The notes under the pieces are model-generated. The model was given only the letters and a program-made list of their open reading frames with translations. It was not told the DNA's origin and did not search any database. The position numbers and the translations under genes were made by a program. Positions 23,027 to 32,349 of a DNA stretch of 64,000 bases are shown here, in pieces (position 1 is the stretch's first letter; every line of letters starts with the position of its first letter). Location: contig NZ_JBLKNZ010000001.1 of assembly GCF_051414115.1 (NCBI RefSeq), positions 930,001 to 994,000 of the forward strand. The letters are read 5' to 3'. Source of the DNA: Halovenus marina. Its GTDB lineage: Archaea > Halobacteriota > Halobacteria > Halobacteriales > Haloarculaceae.

Positions 23027-24766
23027 ATGGACGACACGATCCGTGACCGCGTGCGAGAGCGCGCGGAGATCGATGCACTGTACAACGCTCTCAAACACGA
23101 CAGCGACGCGCAGGTGGGCGCGATCATGGGGCCGATGATGGGCGAGAACCCGGACTTTCGCGAGTACGGCGACGAGATCCCCGGCGTCGTCGCACCGGTC
23201 GTCGAGCGGGTCAACGAGATGGACCGGGAGAGCCAGCACGAGCGACTGGCGGAACTCGCTCCCGAGCGAGTCGAGGAACTCGAATCCGAAGACGAAGCCG
23301 ACGAATGGACGCTCCCCGACCTGCCGGGAGGCGAGGACGTCGACGAGGTGCGGATGCGCGTCGCGCCCAACCCCAACGGCCCGTGGCACATCGGTCACGC
23401 CCGGATGGCTGCCGTCGTCGGCACCTACGCCGACCGCTACGATGGCTCCTTTCTCTGTCGATTCGACGACACCGACCCGGCGACGAAACGGCCGGATCTC
23501 GACGCGTACGATGCGATTCTCGACGCAATCGAGTATCTCGGCTTCGAACCCGCCGAGGTACTCCGCGCGAGCGACCGGCTGGAAACCTACTACGACCACG
23601 CGCGTGACCTCATCGAGAAGGGCGGTGCCTACACCTGTTCGCTTCCCGCAGATGAGTTCTCCGAACTGAAAAACGCCGGTGAGCCGAGTCCAAGCCGCTC
23701 GAAGTCGGTCGAGACCGTCCGCGAGGAGTTCGAGGCGATGGTCGACGGCGACTACGACGAAGGGGAGATGGTCCTCAGGGTCAAAACCGACATCGAACAC
23801 AGAAATCCGGCGCTCCGCGACTGGGTCGCGTTCCGCATTATCGACGAACCACACCCCCGCGAGGAGGCCGCAGCGTATCGCTGCTGGCCGATGCTCGACT
23901 TCCAGAGCGCTATCGACGACCACCTCACCGACGTGACCCACATCATCCGCGGCATCGATCTGCAGGACTCGGCCAAGCGCCAGCAGTTCCTGTACGACTA
24001 CTTCGACTGGGAGTACCCCGAAGTGCTCCACTGGGGGCACGTCGAAATCGAGGGCTACGACGTCGCGATGTCGACGTCGACGATTCGCGAGAAGATCGAG
24101 GCGGGCGAACTGGACGGCTGGGACGACCCGCGAGCCCCGACCGTCGCCAGTCTCCGCAGGCGCGGCATCCGCGGCGAGGCCATCGTCAACGCGATGATCG
24201 AACTCGGCATGTCCACCTCGAACGTGGATCTCGCGTTGTCGAGCATCTACGCCGAGAACCGCGCGCTCGTCGACGACGAGACTGACCGCGCGTTCTTCGT
24301 TCGAGACGATCCGGACCACGGCGGCGGCGCAGTCGAGAAGCAGGTGATCGGCGGCCCCGAGACAGGCAACCCTCCCGTTCACCCCGACCACGAGGAGCGC
24401 GGCAGACGCTCGATTCCGGTCGGGAGCGGCATACTCATCGAGGACGCCGACGTTCCGCCTCGCGGCGAGCGCGTGTGGCTCAAAGGCTTTGGCTGTGTCC
24501 GGCACACGCGTAACGCCTTCGAGTTTGCCGGAACCGACCTCGACGCGGTCAGGGAGGGGGACGTCGACATCGCACACTGGGTCCCGTCCGGCGAGAACGT
24601 CCCGCTCCGTCTTCGGACGATGGATGGCGACGTGACCGGCTACGCCGAACCCGGCGTTGCCGAGTACGAACCCGACGACCTGCTCCAGTTCGAGCGCGTC
24701 GGCTTTGCCCGTCTCGACCAGTTGCCCGCTGACAGCACTGCAGTAGCGTACTTCACACACCCCTGA
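23027..24766 (+). CDS. gltX: Glutamyl-tRNA synthetase
   Basis: The 579-residue archaeal-type enzyme charges tRNA-Glu, and probably tRNA-Gln for later amidation. An archaeal helical N-terminus of about 100 residues precedes the catalytic core. The HIGH-type motif PNGPWHIGHARM lies near residue 120, and the KMSKS-equivalent is DVAMSTSTIREKI near residue 345. The C-terminal beta-barrel anticodon-binding domain is of the eukaryote/archaeal GlnRS-like type, not the bacterial helical type. It follows panB by 79 bp. Confidence 0.96.
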   Translation: MDDTIRDRVRERAEIDALYNALKHDSDAQVGAIMGPMMGENPDFREYGDEIPGVVAPVVERVNEMDRESQHERLAELAPERVEELESEDEADEWTLPDLPGGEDVDEVRMRVAPNPNGPWHIGHARMAAVVGTYADRYDGSFLCRFDDTDPATKRPDLDAYDAILDAIEYLGFEPAEVLRASDRLETYYDHARDLIEKGGAYTCSLPADEFSELKNAGEPSPSRSKSVETVREEFEAMVDGDYDEGEMVLRVKTDIEHRNPALRDWVAFRIIDEPHPREEAAAYRCWPMLDFQSAIDDHLTDVTHIIRGIDLQDSAKRQQFLYDYFDWEYPEVLHWGHVEIEGYDVAMSTSTIREKIEAGELDGWDDPRAPTVASLRRRGIRGEAIVNAMIELGMSTSNVDLALSSIYAENRALVDDETDRAFFVRDDPDHGGGAVEKQVIGGPETGNPPVHPDHEERGRRSIPVGSGILIEDADVPPRGERVWLKGFGCVRHTRNAFEFAGTDLDAVREGDVDIAHWVPSGENVPLRLRTMDGDVTGYAEPGVAEYEPDDLLQFERVGFARLDQLPADSTAVAYFTHP

Positions 24767-24806
24767 CCGGGACGTTCGGCCCAGCACATCGACCCTCTCA
24801 CCCCGA

Positions 24807-24818
24807 GGTTTATATCTG
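24807..24818 (+). promoter_or_regulatory. Putative TATA box of the four-gene pseudopilin-like cluster
   Basis: The element ggtttatatctg lies 21-32 nt before the GTG at 24839, which supports both a leaderless transcript and that GTG as the start. Confidence 0.55.
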
Positions 24819-24838
24819 AACGAGGGACCAGACGCCCC

Positions 24839-25300
24839 GTGTTCGAGATATCACTCGATGCGTGGTACGCCTGGGCCGGCGTCGGGTTGGTGAGCATCAC
24901 CGTTTTCGGCCTCGTTCTCTCGCTGCCGTCGAGCGTGCCGCCCGACGCCGCAGCGGTGGGCGATGCTGTCGACCGAGTTGCGTCGAGTCCACACGAACCA
25001 CGCGAAACGATCGAACTCACGGGCGAACAGATCCGGATCACCCCGCATCAGATCGGCCTCCGAACCGACGGAGGGAGCGAACACGCGACCCTGGCGTACG
25101 GTCCCGTCACGCCAGTCGAATCTGGGCCGCTGCGCTCTGTGATCGATGGCAAGCGGCCGCGCGAGGTGTTCGAGACCGAAGCGGACTTCGCCGCTGCCAT
25201 CGACCGCGCGACAGATCGGATCGACTGGCGACCGGCACCCGAACGACTCGTCGTCACACGCGTCTCGTGGGGGGAGACAGATGCGACGCTCGTCGGATGA
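24839..25300 (+). CDS. Membrane-anchored protein, first gene of pseudopilin-like cluster (DUF7283-like)
   Basis: The product is 153 residues from a GTG start at 24839. A single N-terminal membrane segment (WAGVGLVSITVFGLVLSL) precedes a hydrophilic domain of mixed strands and helices. The GTG fits the TATA box about 25 nt upstream, and no ATG lies near. The gene overlaps the next by 20 bp. I recall a haloarchaeal family numbered DUF7283 in the same order with type II/IV-secretion-like genes, but this is unverified. Its role is unknown. Confidence 0.75.
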   Translation: MFEISLDAWYAWAGVGLVSITVFGLVLSLPSSVPPDAAAVGDAVDRVASSPHEPRETIELTGEQIRITPHQIGLRTDGGSEHATLAYGPVTPVESGPLRSVIDGKRPREVFETEADFAAAIDRATDRIDWRPAPERLVVTRVSWGETDATLVG

Positions 25301-25697
25301 GCAGCACGGGACGCCCGACAGCAGACGGGGGCAGGTCGAACCGCTCGCCGCGATTGCCGCCGTACTGGCTATCGCAGCCGCGCTCACGCTGTACGCTGGC
25401 GTCGTGACTGATCTGTTCGGCAAGAGCGATTCCCGGGAGACACCAGACCTGATCCTCGATAGAAGCGTCGAGGCGGTGGCCGACGTCGGTGTCGTCGACC
25501 CATCTCGTCTCGACCGAATTCACGAGACTCTGCCCGATGGCTGGCGGGCGAACGTCACGATACGGGGGACAGACCACTGGTTCGCAGCGGGGCCACGGCC
25601 CCCGACGAATGCACGGACAGCGAAGAAACGCATCAGCGTTCGACTTGGGCCGGGACGAGTCGCCCCCGGCCAGTTTCGGGTGGCAGTCTGGCGATGA
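25281..25697 (+). CDS. Pseudopilin-like protein with RGQVEPL leader (DUF7285-like)
   Basis: The 138-residue product has a hydrophilic N-terminus of 16 residues and then RGQVEPLAAIAAVLAIAAAL, a Gly-Gln-x-Glu junction followed by a long hydrophobic helix. This resembles a class III (prepilin-type) leader. The rest is a small extracellular-type domain. The start ATG at 25281 lies inside the 3' end of the previous gene, and its TGA stop overlaps the next ATG (ATGA). Processing by a prepilin peptidase is an inference from the leader shape. Confidence 0.78.
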   Translation: MRRSSDEQHGTPDSRRGQVEPLAAIAAVLAIAAALTLYAGVVTDLFGKSDSRETPDLILDRSVEAVADVGVVDPSRLDRIHETLPDGWRANVTIRGTDHWFAAGPRPPTNARTAKKRISVRLGPGRVAPGQFRVAVWR

Positions 25698-26515
25698 GAG
25701 CGATCAGTACGGTTTTCGACGTCGCGGTCTGTCTGCTGTTGATTTCGGCTGCTGTGCTGGCGCTGACCATCCCGGTGTCCCAGCCACAGACCGACAGCGT
25801 GGCAGACGAGACGGCGACGGTACTGTCGAGTTCGACGGCATCGGTCACCTATCAGGCCGTCCCGATCGAGGATGCAGACGACGTCGCCGAGTCCCGGTAT
25901 CGGCGGGAACGACACGGGACATTCACGGGACTTGCAGGCCGGGCGGCGCTCGCTGCAACAGTCATCGGAGAGACGCAGATTGCACCCGAGACGGTCGGGT
26001 TTCGGCAAACGGTTCGGTCGCGAATCGAGGCAACAATTCCGGCCCGGACGGCGGTCACCGCGCGCTGGGAACCGTATCCCAATGCGACACTCGTCGGGGA
26101 GTTCGAGGCTGGCACACAGCCACCCGAAAACGCGGACGTGCAGGTCGCAATCCGGACCGTTTCGCTCCCGGAACTGGCCGTCGACGCCGACGGCGACTAC
26201 AAAACGCTCTCGCGAGCGGTCGCAGCGTCGTTCGTCGAAGCGATGGCGCCGACGACTGCGGGCGAGCGTCCGCTCCGTGACGCGCTGATTATCGCGGCGA
26301 TGGCCAATCGGTACGAGATTCTCGCCGCCGAGGAGTTCGACGCGCGTCGGGCGCTTGTGGAGGCCGAGATGGAGTATCTGGTTGAGTACGCAACCGACGG
26401 ACTCGCGGCACGACTCAGGAAAGACATGAGAGAGACGTTCGATTCACCGACAGAGGCGGCAGCGGCACTGACAGCAGGGCGTGCGTGGGTACGGATACAG
26501 CGGTGGGAGACATGA
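25694..26515 (+). CDS. Membrane-anchored cluster protein (DUF7284-like)
   Basis: The 273-residue product starts MRAISTVFDVAVCLLLISAA, one membrane helix right at the N-terminus, as in pseudopilins and TadE-like proteins. A hydrophilic domain of about 240 residues follows, including the helical EILAAEEFDARRALVEAEME. Both ends overlap neighbouring genes through ATGA junctions, so all four cluster proteins should be made together. No enzyme motif was recognised. Confidence 0.78.
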   Translation: MRAISTVFDVAVCLLLISAAVLALTIPVSQPQTDSVADETATVLSSSTASVTYQAVPIEDADDVAESRYRRERHGTFTGLAGRAALAATVIGETQIAPETVGFRQTVRSRIEATIPARTAVTARWEPYPNATLVGEFEAGTQPPENADVQVAIRTVSLPELAVDADGDYKTLSRAVAASFVEAMAPTTAGERPLRDALIIAAMANRYEILAAEEFDARRALVEAEMEYLVEYATDGLAARLRKDMRETFDSPTEAAAALTAGRAWVRIQRWET

Positions 26516-29500
26516 CTGACCGCGGATACGTCCCGTTTGCGCTGATCGGCGTGCTGGTGTTGCTCACAAGTGTTGCGCTCGTGGCGTCGGTACAGCCGAC
26601 GGTATCCAGCGAACCTGACGTGGACCGACAGATGGAGCGCCACACTGTCGAGGTACAGACCACGCTCCGCGAGGCGACGATGACCGCGAGCCGTCACGCT
26701 GCGGCCGAACCCGTAACCACGGCCGCAGACACACCGGCGGGTGGTGTCTTGCGTGAGAACAGAACCTTTGAGGATGCGCTCAAACTCCGCCTCTATCTGC
26801 AGTTTCGGGAGGGGCTACACCAACTCGAAGACACGCGAGATGGACTCGCGATGAACGCGACACTCCCTCCGACGGGCACACAGGCGCAACTCCGGGCAGC
26901 GCGTGACCGCGTCACGCTCGAACGCGCTGGTCCGAACGGGACGATGCTCCGAGTGCGTGTGGAGGGAGTCACGCTCACTGCAACCGCGGGCGACGACGAA
27001 CTCGCAAACCAAACTGTCGCTCCGGAACTGGTCGTGGACACACCGATCCTGGTGGTGCACGACCGTGTCGAGGAGTACGAACGCCGACTCAACTCCGAGG
27101 GGTTCGAAACGGGACTCGGCCAGCGGCTCTCGACACGGCTGTATCCCACGGCGTGGGCACGCGGCTGGGCACAGTACAGTGGTGCGCCGATCCAGTCCGT
27201 GATCGGGAACCGACACGTGAGTCTGTACACCAACAGCGCCATCCTCGACATCCAGCGGGACGTGTTCGGCCACAGCGACCCGCTCGGACGGGAAGCCCAC
27301 CGAGCGGCCGTCGTCGATACCGGGATCACGGATCTTCTCGCTGGTCTCGACGTGGCGGAACTCTCGTATCTCAAGGAGGCGCGGGCAGCGGGCTATCTCA
27401 AACACACGCCTGCAGATTCACTCGAGAACTTCGAACCCGATTCGGACGCCCCCAGCCCCGACGACGAACAGACGATCCGTCTCGCCGAGGTTGCCGACAC
27501 GGAACTCGTCAATTTCGTCAGAGGGAGGCACTTCCTCGCTCCCGGGAACGACTCCGATTCTCTGTTCCCCGGAGTCGAGTCGAGTTTGGATCTCGACTTC
27601 GAGCAGACGATCAACGACACCTACAGCGAAGATATTCGGATCGAACCGACAGTCACCGAGCGTAATTCGACTGTCACCAGTTCCGACGCTTCTGGGGAGA
27701 ACTGGACGCTTCTGGGAACCGACCAGACGACAGCGTATACACCGATCGAACAGAACCGCTCGGAGCCCGATCCGCCTACTGGACACTGGAACCGCCACGA
27801 GTATTTTACCTATCGCGTGGTCGAAAACGAAACGACGACACGTCGCTGGCAGACACCGGATGGGACCCAGACGACTGTCGAGAGCGTCGAGACGAACTAC
27901 ACCGTCGAACTGTCCGTTCTTGGTCGGCACACGAACGGCCCGGCACCGGCCCGCAACGTCACAACTGTCTACGAGCCTGGCGGCCCACTCGACGGGCCAA
28001 ATCTCGCTGATATTCCACCCGCAGTCGATGCGTTAGTCGCGGATCGGGGTGGTCCGTCCACGCTCGCAGTTCGGGCTGTCAGGGGAACGCTCAACACCAG
28101 CACAGCGAAGCGATTCGGCAAGTATCCGGACGAACTCGATGCAGTGATCTTCGAGGATCTGGATGCGCTCCGTGCTGACCTCGGTGAGATAAACGTCACG
28201 ACCACTCGCGGCAAAATTGCGACCTTCCAGGTCAATCCGCCCGCCGAACTCCGCGAACGATTGAACGAACGCCGCTCGGACCTGCTGACGATCCCGGACG
28301 CGTACCGTTCCGTCGCGCACCGGGCAAGCGTCGCCGCCCAGATCCAGTACCTGAACTGGCTCGACCGCAAGCTGGTGACGCTCGCGACCGAACACGACAA
28401 CCAGAAATCGGATCTCGACGACCATATGGACGAACCGCCAGACGGGCAGTTCGATCGGCTGCGAGCGGGACTGGAAGACACGGATGAGCCGTCCCCTGGT
28501 GCAGCCGTCACGATGCGGGTCGATTCACGCCCCTCGTATCTCACTCGCGAGGCGGTCGACGATTCTATCGTCGCGGCGTTTCCCGACGGCCGGGTGGAAC
28601 ATCCACTCGTCGTAAAGAACACGAACCTTATCGAGCCACCGTACGGTGACGTTGCCGATTCGCTGCTCAGTTCGCTGCTGGGGGCGCTCTCAGGCCCGCA
28701 ACGAACCTCGCTTCATTCGGCCGCAGACGCACTGGCTGCCGTCGAACAGGCAGCCGACAACGGGACGATCAATACTACGGTGGATCCATCGTACACGGGC
28801 GCTTGGAAACCGATCACAGTCCCCCCGGCCAAGTTCGACGGGAATCGGATCGAATACGAGTACAGACGTCTGAAAGGCCGCGTGACGCGAGGTATCGTGA
28901 CCACCGAACGGAAGGTCGCATCCCTGCTTTCAGAGTACGACCTCGGTGACGACGACAGCCGCGAGGCAGCGGTCTCCGCTGCGCTCTCACGGTGGGAGAC
29001 GGCCAGCGGACGCGCGCTCGCGCTGACGAACGAAGCGGGCGCAGACGCGCTCAAATCGACGATTCTCTCTCGGTGGGAGACTGAACTCTCGGAGGGGGAC
29101 CGTCGCAGGCTTCGGCTCGAACTCGGCTGGATTCTGAAGAAGGCACGGGCGAGTGGCGACGTCCGTCCAGCGGCGTCGGTAGTCGACTCCGCTGATAGCT
29201 ACGTTCAGGAGCGGATCCGGGCAAAGACCGCGTCCGAAATCAAAGACGGTGTCGAACGCGTGGTCGAACTCGCATACAAGAACAAGACGGGGGTCGCGCT
29301 GAGCAACTTCCCGAAAGGTGCGCCGGTTGCGCCGCCGCCGCTCCCGTGGGTCGCTACGGTGAACTTCTGGTTCGTCGAAGCTCGCGGCGAGTATCCCCGA
29401 TTTACCGTCCGCACTCCGCACGGATCGGGCGACCGGCCGGGCGGTGACCTCGTGTACGTCCGAGACAACTCGACTGTCCGCCTTGATGTCACGGGTGACG

Positions 29501-29694
29501 GACAGACTGAGCGACTCGGCTCGACAGAGCGGATCACGTTCAACACGAGCGCGGACATCGCGGTTGCGGTGCCGCCGGGTCCCCGAGGTGTTGGGGACGT
29601 GGATGGCAGACAGACCGAAACCTCGCCGGGGTGGCCACGTCCGGGTCGTCCCGAGGAAGACGATCAGAGCACTATATATCCTGGAGGACCGTAA
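26512..29694 (+). CDS. Giant membrane-anchored surface protein (DUF7286-like)
   Basis: The 1060-residue product has a short basic N-terminus and one membrane helix (VPFALIGVLVLLTSVALVAS). A very large hydrophilic ectodomain follows, with several NxS/NxT sequons (for example NGTINTTVD) that AglB could glycosylate. Near the C-terminus are a Pro-rich turn (GAPVAPPPLPWVATVNFWF) and an acidic tail. No known enzyme fold was recognised. It is the fourth and largest gene of the coupled cluster, consistent with a structural or tip component of a surface appendage. The ATG at 26512 overlaps the previous stop by four bases. Confidence 0.8.
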   Translation: MTDRGYVPFALIGVLVLLTSVALVASVQPTVSSEPDVDRQMERHTVEVQTTLREATMTASRHAAAEPVTTAADTPAGGVLRENRTFEDALKLRLYLQFREGLHQLEDTRDGLAMNATLPPTGTQAQLRAARDRVTLERAGPNGTMLRVRVEGVTLTATAGDDELANQTVAPELVVDTPILVVHDRVEEYERRLNSEGFETGLGQRLSTRLYPTAWARGWAQYSGAPIQSVIGNRHVSLYTNSAILDIQRDVFGHSDPLGREAHRAAVVDTGITDLLAGLDVAELSYLKEARAAGYLKHTPADSLENFEPDSDAPSPDDEQTIRLAEVADTELVNFVRGRHFLAPGNDSDSLFPGVESSLDLDFEQTINDTYSEDIRIEPTVTERNSTVTSSDASGENWTLLGTDQTTAYTPIEQNRSEPDPPTGHWNRHEYFTYRVVENETTTRRWQTPDGTQTTVESVETNYTVELSVLGRHTNGPAPARNVTTVYEPGGPLDGPNLADIPPAVDALVADRGGPSTLAVRAVRGTLNTSTAKRFGKYPDELDAVIFEDLDALRADLGEINVTTTRGKIATFQVNPPAELRERLNERRSDLLTIPDAYRSVAHRASVAAQIQYLNWLDRKLVTLATEHDNQKSDLDDHMDEPPDGQFDRLRAGLEDTDEPSPGAAVTMRVDSRPSYLTREAVDDSIVAAFPDGRVEHPLVVKNTNLIEPPYGDVADSLLSSLLGALSGPQRTSLHSAADALAAVEQAADNGTINTTVDPSYTGAWKPITVPPAKFDGNRIEYEYRRLKGRVTRGIVTTERKVASLLSEYDLGDDDSREAAVSAALSRWETASGRALALTNEAGADALKSTILSRWETELSEGDRRRLRLELGWILKKARASGDVRPAASVVDSADSYVQERIRAKTASEIKDGVERVVELAYKNKTGVALSNFPKGAPVAPPPLPWVATVNFWFVEARGEYPRFTVRTPHGSGDRPGGDLVYVRDNSTVRLDVTGDGQTERLGSTERITFNTSADIAVAVPPGPRGVGDVDGRQTETSPGWPRPGRPEEDDQSTIYPGGP
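29670..29680 (+). promoter_or_regulatory. Putative TATA box of the DUF5791-like gene
   Basis: The element cactatatatc lies 23-33 nt upstream of the ATG at 29703, inside the 3' end of the preceding reading frame. It suggests a separate promoter after the cluster. Confidence 0.5.
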
Positions 29695-29702
29695 TCCCGA
29701 GT

Positions 29703-30131
29703 ATGCTACGCGGACGGTTCGAGACCGCTGGTGAGTTGACACAGTCGGAACTGCGCGAGGCCTACGACAGCCGACTCGCGGAGACAATTGAGGCTGTCGG
29801 CGTCGAGCGCGTCGTGACAGAGACGGGGATCGACAGGGAACAGATCGATGTGCTTCTCGATGGCGAATCTCCGGACCTCTCACTCGAAGAAGCGATGGCG
29901 ATTCTCGGCACCGATGACACACTCCCCGACGCGGAGACGCTGACGGCAGAAGCGCGGGATATCCTCCTCATGGGAATGTCGATGGCAGTCCTCGATGTCG
30001 AGGCTATCGCCGCCGGTATCGACGACGAACTCGACCCCAAGGAGATTCAACAGAAAGTCGAGGGGCGGTATCCGATCACGCTCGACGAGTACGCCCTGTT
30101 GCACCGCTACATCGAGAGCCAGAAGCGATGA
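29703..30131 (+). CDS. Conserved haloarchaeal protein (DUF5791-like)
   Basis: The 142-residue acidic protein is predicted to be all-helical, with two helix-turn-helix-like stretches (ELTQSELREAYDSRL and LSLEEAMAILGTDD). The sequence matches my memory of a family labelled DUF5791. It may bind DNA or a protein, but no metal site is seen. The stop overlaps the ATG of the epimerase-like gene (ATGA), so the two are co-translated. Confidence 0.8.
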   Translation: MLRGRFETAGELTQSELREAYDSRLAETIEAVGVERVVTETGIDREQIDVLLDGESPDLSLEEAMAILGTDDTLPDAETLTAEARDILLMGMSMAVLDVEAIAAGIDDELDPKEIQQKVEGRYPITLDEYALLHRYIESQKR

Positions 30132-31012
30132 CCGTCGTCGTACTCGGCTGTGGCTACGTGGGGATCGAACTCGGACGACAGCTCAGTGACACGCACGAGG
30201 TCATCGGAGTCAGGCGGTCACAGTCTGGTACCGAATCGATCGAAGAAGCGGGGTTTGCGGGCGTGCAAGCTGACATCACCGACGCGGAGTCACTCGAAGC
30301 CGTTCCAGACGCCGACGCCGTCGTCTTCGCGGCGAGTTCGGGTGGCCGAGACGCGGAGGCCGCCAGAGCGATCTACGTCGACGGACAGCGCACTGCGATC
30401 GAGCACTTTCAGTCGCGCGCCGACCCGCCGGACCGATACATCTACACGTCGAGCACAGGCGTGTACGGCGACCACGATGGAGACTGGGTCGACGAGACGA
30501 CACCCATCGACCCGACGACGGCGAAAACGGAGATGCTCGCCGAGGCCGAGCGGGTCGCGCTCGACGCGGAGGCGATGGACGGGACGGTCGCTCGGTTCGC
30601 AGGACTCTACGGTCCCGGGCGGTATCGACTCGAACGCTACCTCGACGGACCGGTCACGGAGGGATATCTCAACATGATCCATCGGGCGGACGCGGCTGGC
30701 GCCGTCGCCTTCCTCCTTCGAAACGACTGCGCCCGTGGTGACGTGGTGCTGGTCGTGGACGACGAACCAGTCTCGAAGTGGGAATTTGCCGACTGGCTTG
30801 CCGATGCCTGCGGCGTCGACCGACCGCCGAAACAGACGAAAGCAGAGCGTCTTTCGGGGGATGTCTCCGATACCGCCAGACGGCGAATCCTGACCAGCAA
30901 GCGGTGTGACAACGAACGGCTCCGGTCGCTCGGCTACGAACTGTCGTATCCGACGTTCAGAGAGGGATACCGATCGGCAATCGAGTCATTTCGAGCGGGA
31001 ACTGGTCCGTAG
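30128..31012 (+). CDS. NAD-dependent epimerase/dehydratase-like protein
   Basis: The 294-residue product begins MTVVVLGCGYVGIELGRQL, a GxGxxG Rossmann site for NAD(P). Later YIYTSSTGVYGDHDGDWVDE holds the Ser/Thr region and a Tyr near the family position. GPVTEGYLNMIHRADAAGAV fits the extended SDR substrate region. The YxxxK pair is not clearly intact, so it may be an atypical SDR. The substrate is unknown. It is translationally coupled to the DUF5791-like gene. Confidence 0.82.
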   Translation: MTVVVLGCGYVGIELGRQLSDTHEVIGVRRSQSGTESIEEAGFAGVQADITDAESLEAVPDADAVVFAASSGGRDAEAARAIYVDGQRTAIEHFQSRADPPDRYIYTSSTGVYGDHDGDWVDETTPIDPTTAKTEMLAEAERVALDAEAMDGTVARFAGLYGPGRYRLERYLDGPVTEGYLNMIHRADAAGAVAFLLRNDCARGDVVLVVDDEPVSKWEFADWLADACGVDRPPKQTKAERLSGDVSDTARRRILTSKRCDNERLRSLGYELSYPTFREGYRSAIESFRAGTGP

Positions 31013-31089
31013 CGCTCTTGACTGTCGCATCCGACACTTCCCCTCGCATTCTTTCGTCTCTGCCGTCAAATCTGTCGCTCCAGGAGGGC

Positions 31090-31102
31090 AATATACATAT
31101 AT
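31090..31102 (+). promoter_or_regulatory. Putative TATA box of the DHH phosphoesterase gene
   Basis: The AT-rich element aatatacatatat ends 22 nt before the ATG at 31124. Confidence 0.5.
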
Positions 31103-31123
31103 GTGCCGTGAGGAGTCGGGGGT

Positions 31124-32314
31124 ATGCTGGTAGTCGGGGCTATCGGTGGTCGGGCCGATGCCCTCTCGTCAGCGCTCCGGGAGGATCCACTGCTTGCGGT
31201 GGCCGCTGTACTGGCCATGTTGGTCGTGTTCGTGCTGGTCGGGGTGCTCTTCCGGTGGCTTCGACGAACGCCTGCCCAGCGGTTCGAGCGTCTGCTCGGG
31301 TCGCTCGATTCCGCGGTCGTGTTGATGCATCCGAATCCGGACCCGGACGCGATGGCGTCTGCGCTCGCTGTCGGGCAACTCGCACAGGAGACCGAGACGG
31401 AGACGAGGTTGTGTTACTCGGGGCAGATCAGACGCCCGGAAAACCGCGCGTTCGAGACCGTCATCGGTGCGAACTTCGAGCGCGTCGAAAAGGCCAGATC
31501 GATCGCGAGTGATCCGGTTATTCTCGTCGACCACAACGAACCACGCGGATTCGCTGACGCTGGACGGATCGATCCTGTTGCAGTCGTCGACCACCACCCC
31601 GGCGACGGCGAGGGGTCGACGTTTACCGACGTTCGCACCGATAGTGGGGCCTGTGCAACCATCTTGAGCGGGTATCTGTCGGATCTGGGGTGGACGCCGG
31701 TCGACCCAGATGTGGACGTCACCTCTGATAACGCGATCCCATCGACGGTTGCGACCGGGTTGCTCTACGGAATCCAGTCGGACACGAAATCACTCACGAG
31801 TGGCTGTTCGGACGCCGATTTCAGGGCCGCATCATATCTGTATCAGGGTGTCGACGAGGAGAAACTCGACCGCATCGCCAACCCGGAAGTTGACCCGGAG
31901 GTTCTGGACGTGAAAGCGCGTGCGATAAGCGACCGCGAGATGCGAAACGCCTTCGTGATCAGCGATGTCGGCACCGTCTCGAACGGTGACGCCGTGCCCG
32001 AGGCCGCAGACGAACTCCTTCGGCTCGAAGGCGTGACTGCCGTCGTCGTTATCGCCGACAAGGACGAGAAACTCCGCATCTCCGGTCGCTCGCGGGACGA
32101 CCGAGTTCACATGGGCAACTCGCTTGAACGTGCTGTGGATCCGATCCCCGAGTCGGGCGCTGGCGGTCACGAGCGGATGGGCGGCGGTCAGATCCCACTC
32201 AACCAGTTCGTCGAAACCAGATCCGCAACTGGGGAGTTACTCACCGAGAGCGAACGATTCACTCGCGAGGAATTCCGAGAGCGTCTGTTCGACGTCATGC
32301 GCGGTGAAATCTGA
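31124..32314 (+). CDS. Membrane-anchored DHH/DHHA1 phosphoesterase
   Basis: The 396-residue product has one membrane segment at about residues 22-46 (LLAVAAVLAMLVVFVLVGVL). A DHH domain follows with HPNPDPDAMASAL, ILVDHNEP and VVDHHPGDGEG, the metal-binding aspartates and histidines. The C-terminal DHHA1 domain shows GAGGHERMGGGQ. Relatives degrade oligonucleotides, phosphoadenosine phosphate or cyclic dinucleotides. The membrane anchor is reminiscent of cyclic-dinucleotide hydrolases such as GdpP, but no PAS or GGDEF domain is present. The substrate remains open. Confidence 0.88.
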   Translation: MLVVGAIGGRADALSSALREDPLLAVAAVLAMLVVFVLVGVLFRWLRRTPAQRFERLLGSLDSAVVLMHPNPDPDAMASALAVGQLAQETETETRLCYSGQIRRPENRAFETVIGANFERVEKARSIASDPVILVDHNEPRGFADAGRIDPVAVVDHHPGDGEGSTFTDVRTDSGACATILSGYLSDLGWTPVDPDVDVTSDNAIPSTVATGLLYGIQSDTKSLTSGCSDADFRAASYLYQGVDEEKLDRIANPEVDPEVLDVKARAISDREMRNAFVISDVGTVSNGDAVPEAADELLRLEGVTAVVVIADKDEKLRISGRSRDDRVHMGNSLERAVDPIPESGAGGHERMGGGQIPLNQFVETRSATGELLTESERFTREEFRERLFDVMRGEI

Positions 32315-32317
32315 CTG

Positions 32318-32328
32318 GTTTTATATAC
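32318..32328 (+). promoter_or_regulatory. Putative TATA box of the CPBP gene
   Basis: The element gttttatatac ends 21 nt before the ATG at 32350. Confidence 0.5.
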
Positions 32329-32349
32329 GCCCAGCCGACAGTCATAGCC

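Noticed and set aside
22814..24787. 657-codon open frame opposite gltX
   Set aside because: It lies antisense to the clearly real glutamyl-tRNA synthetase and has no domain signature.
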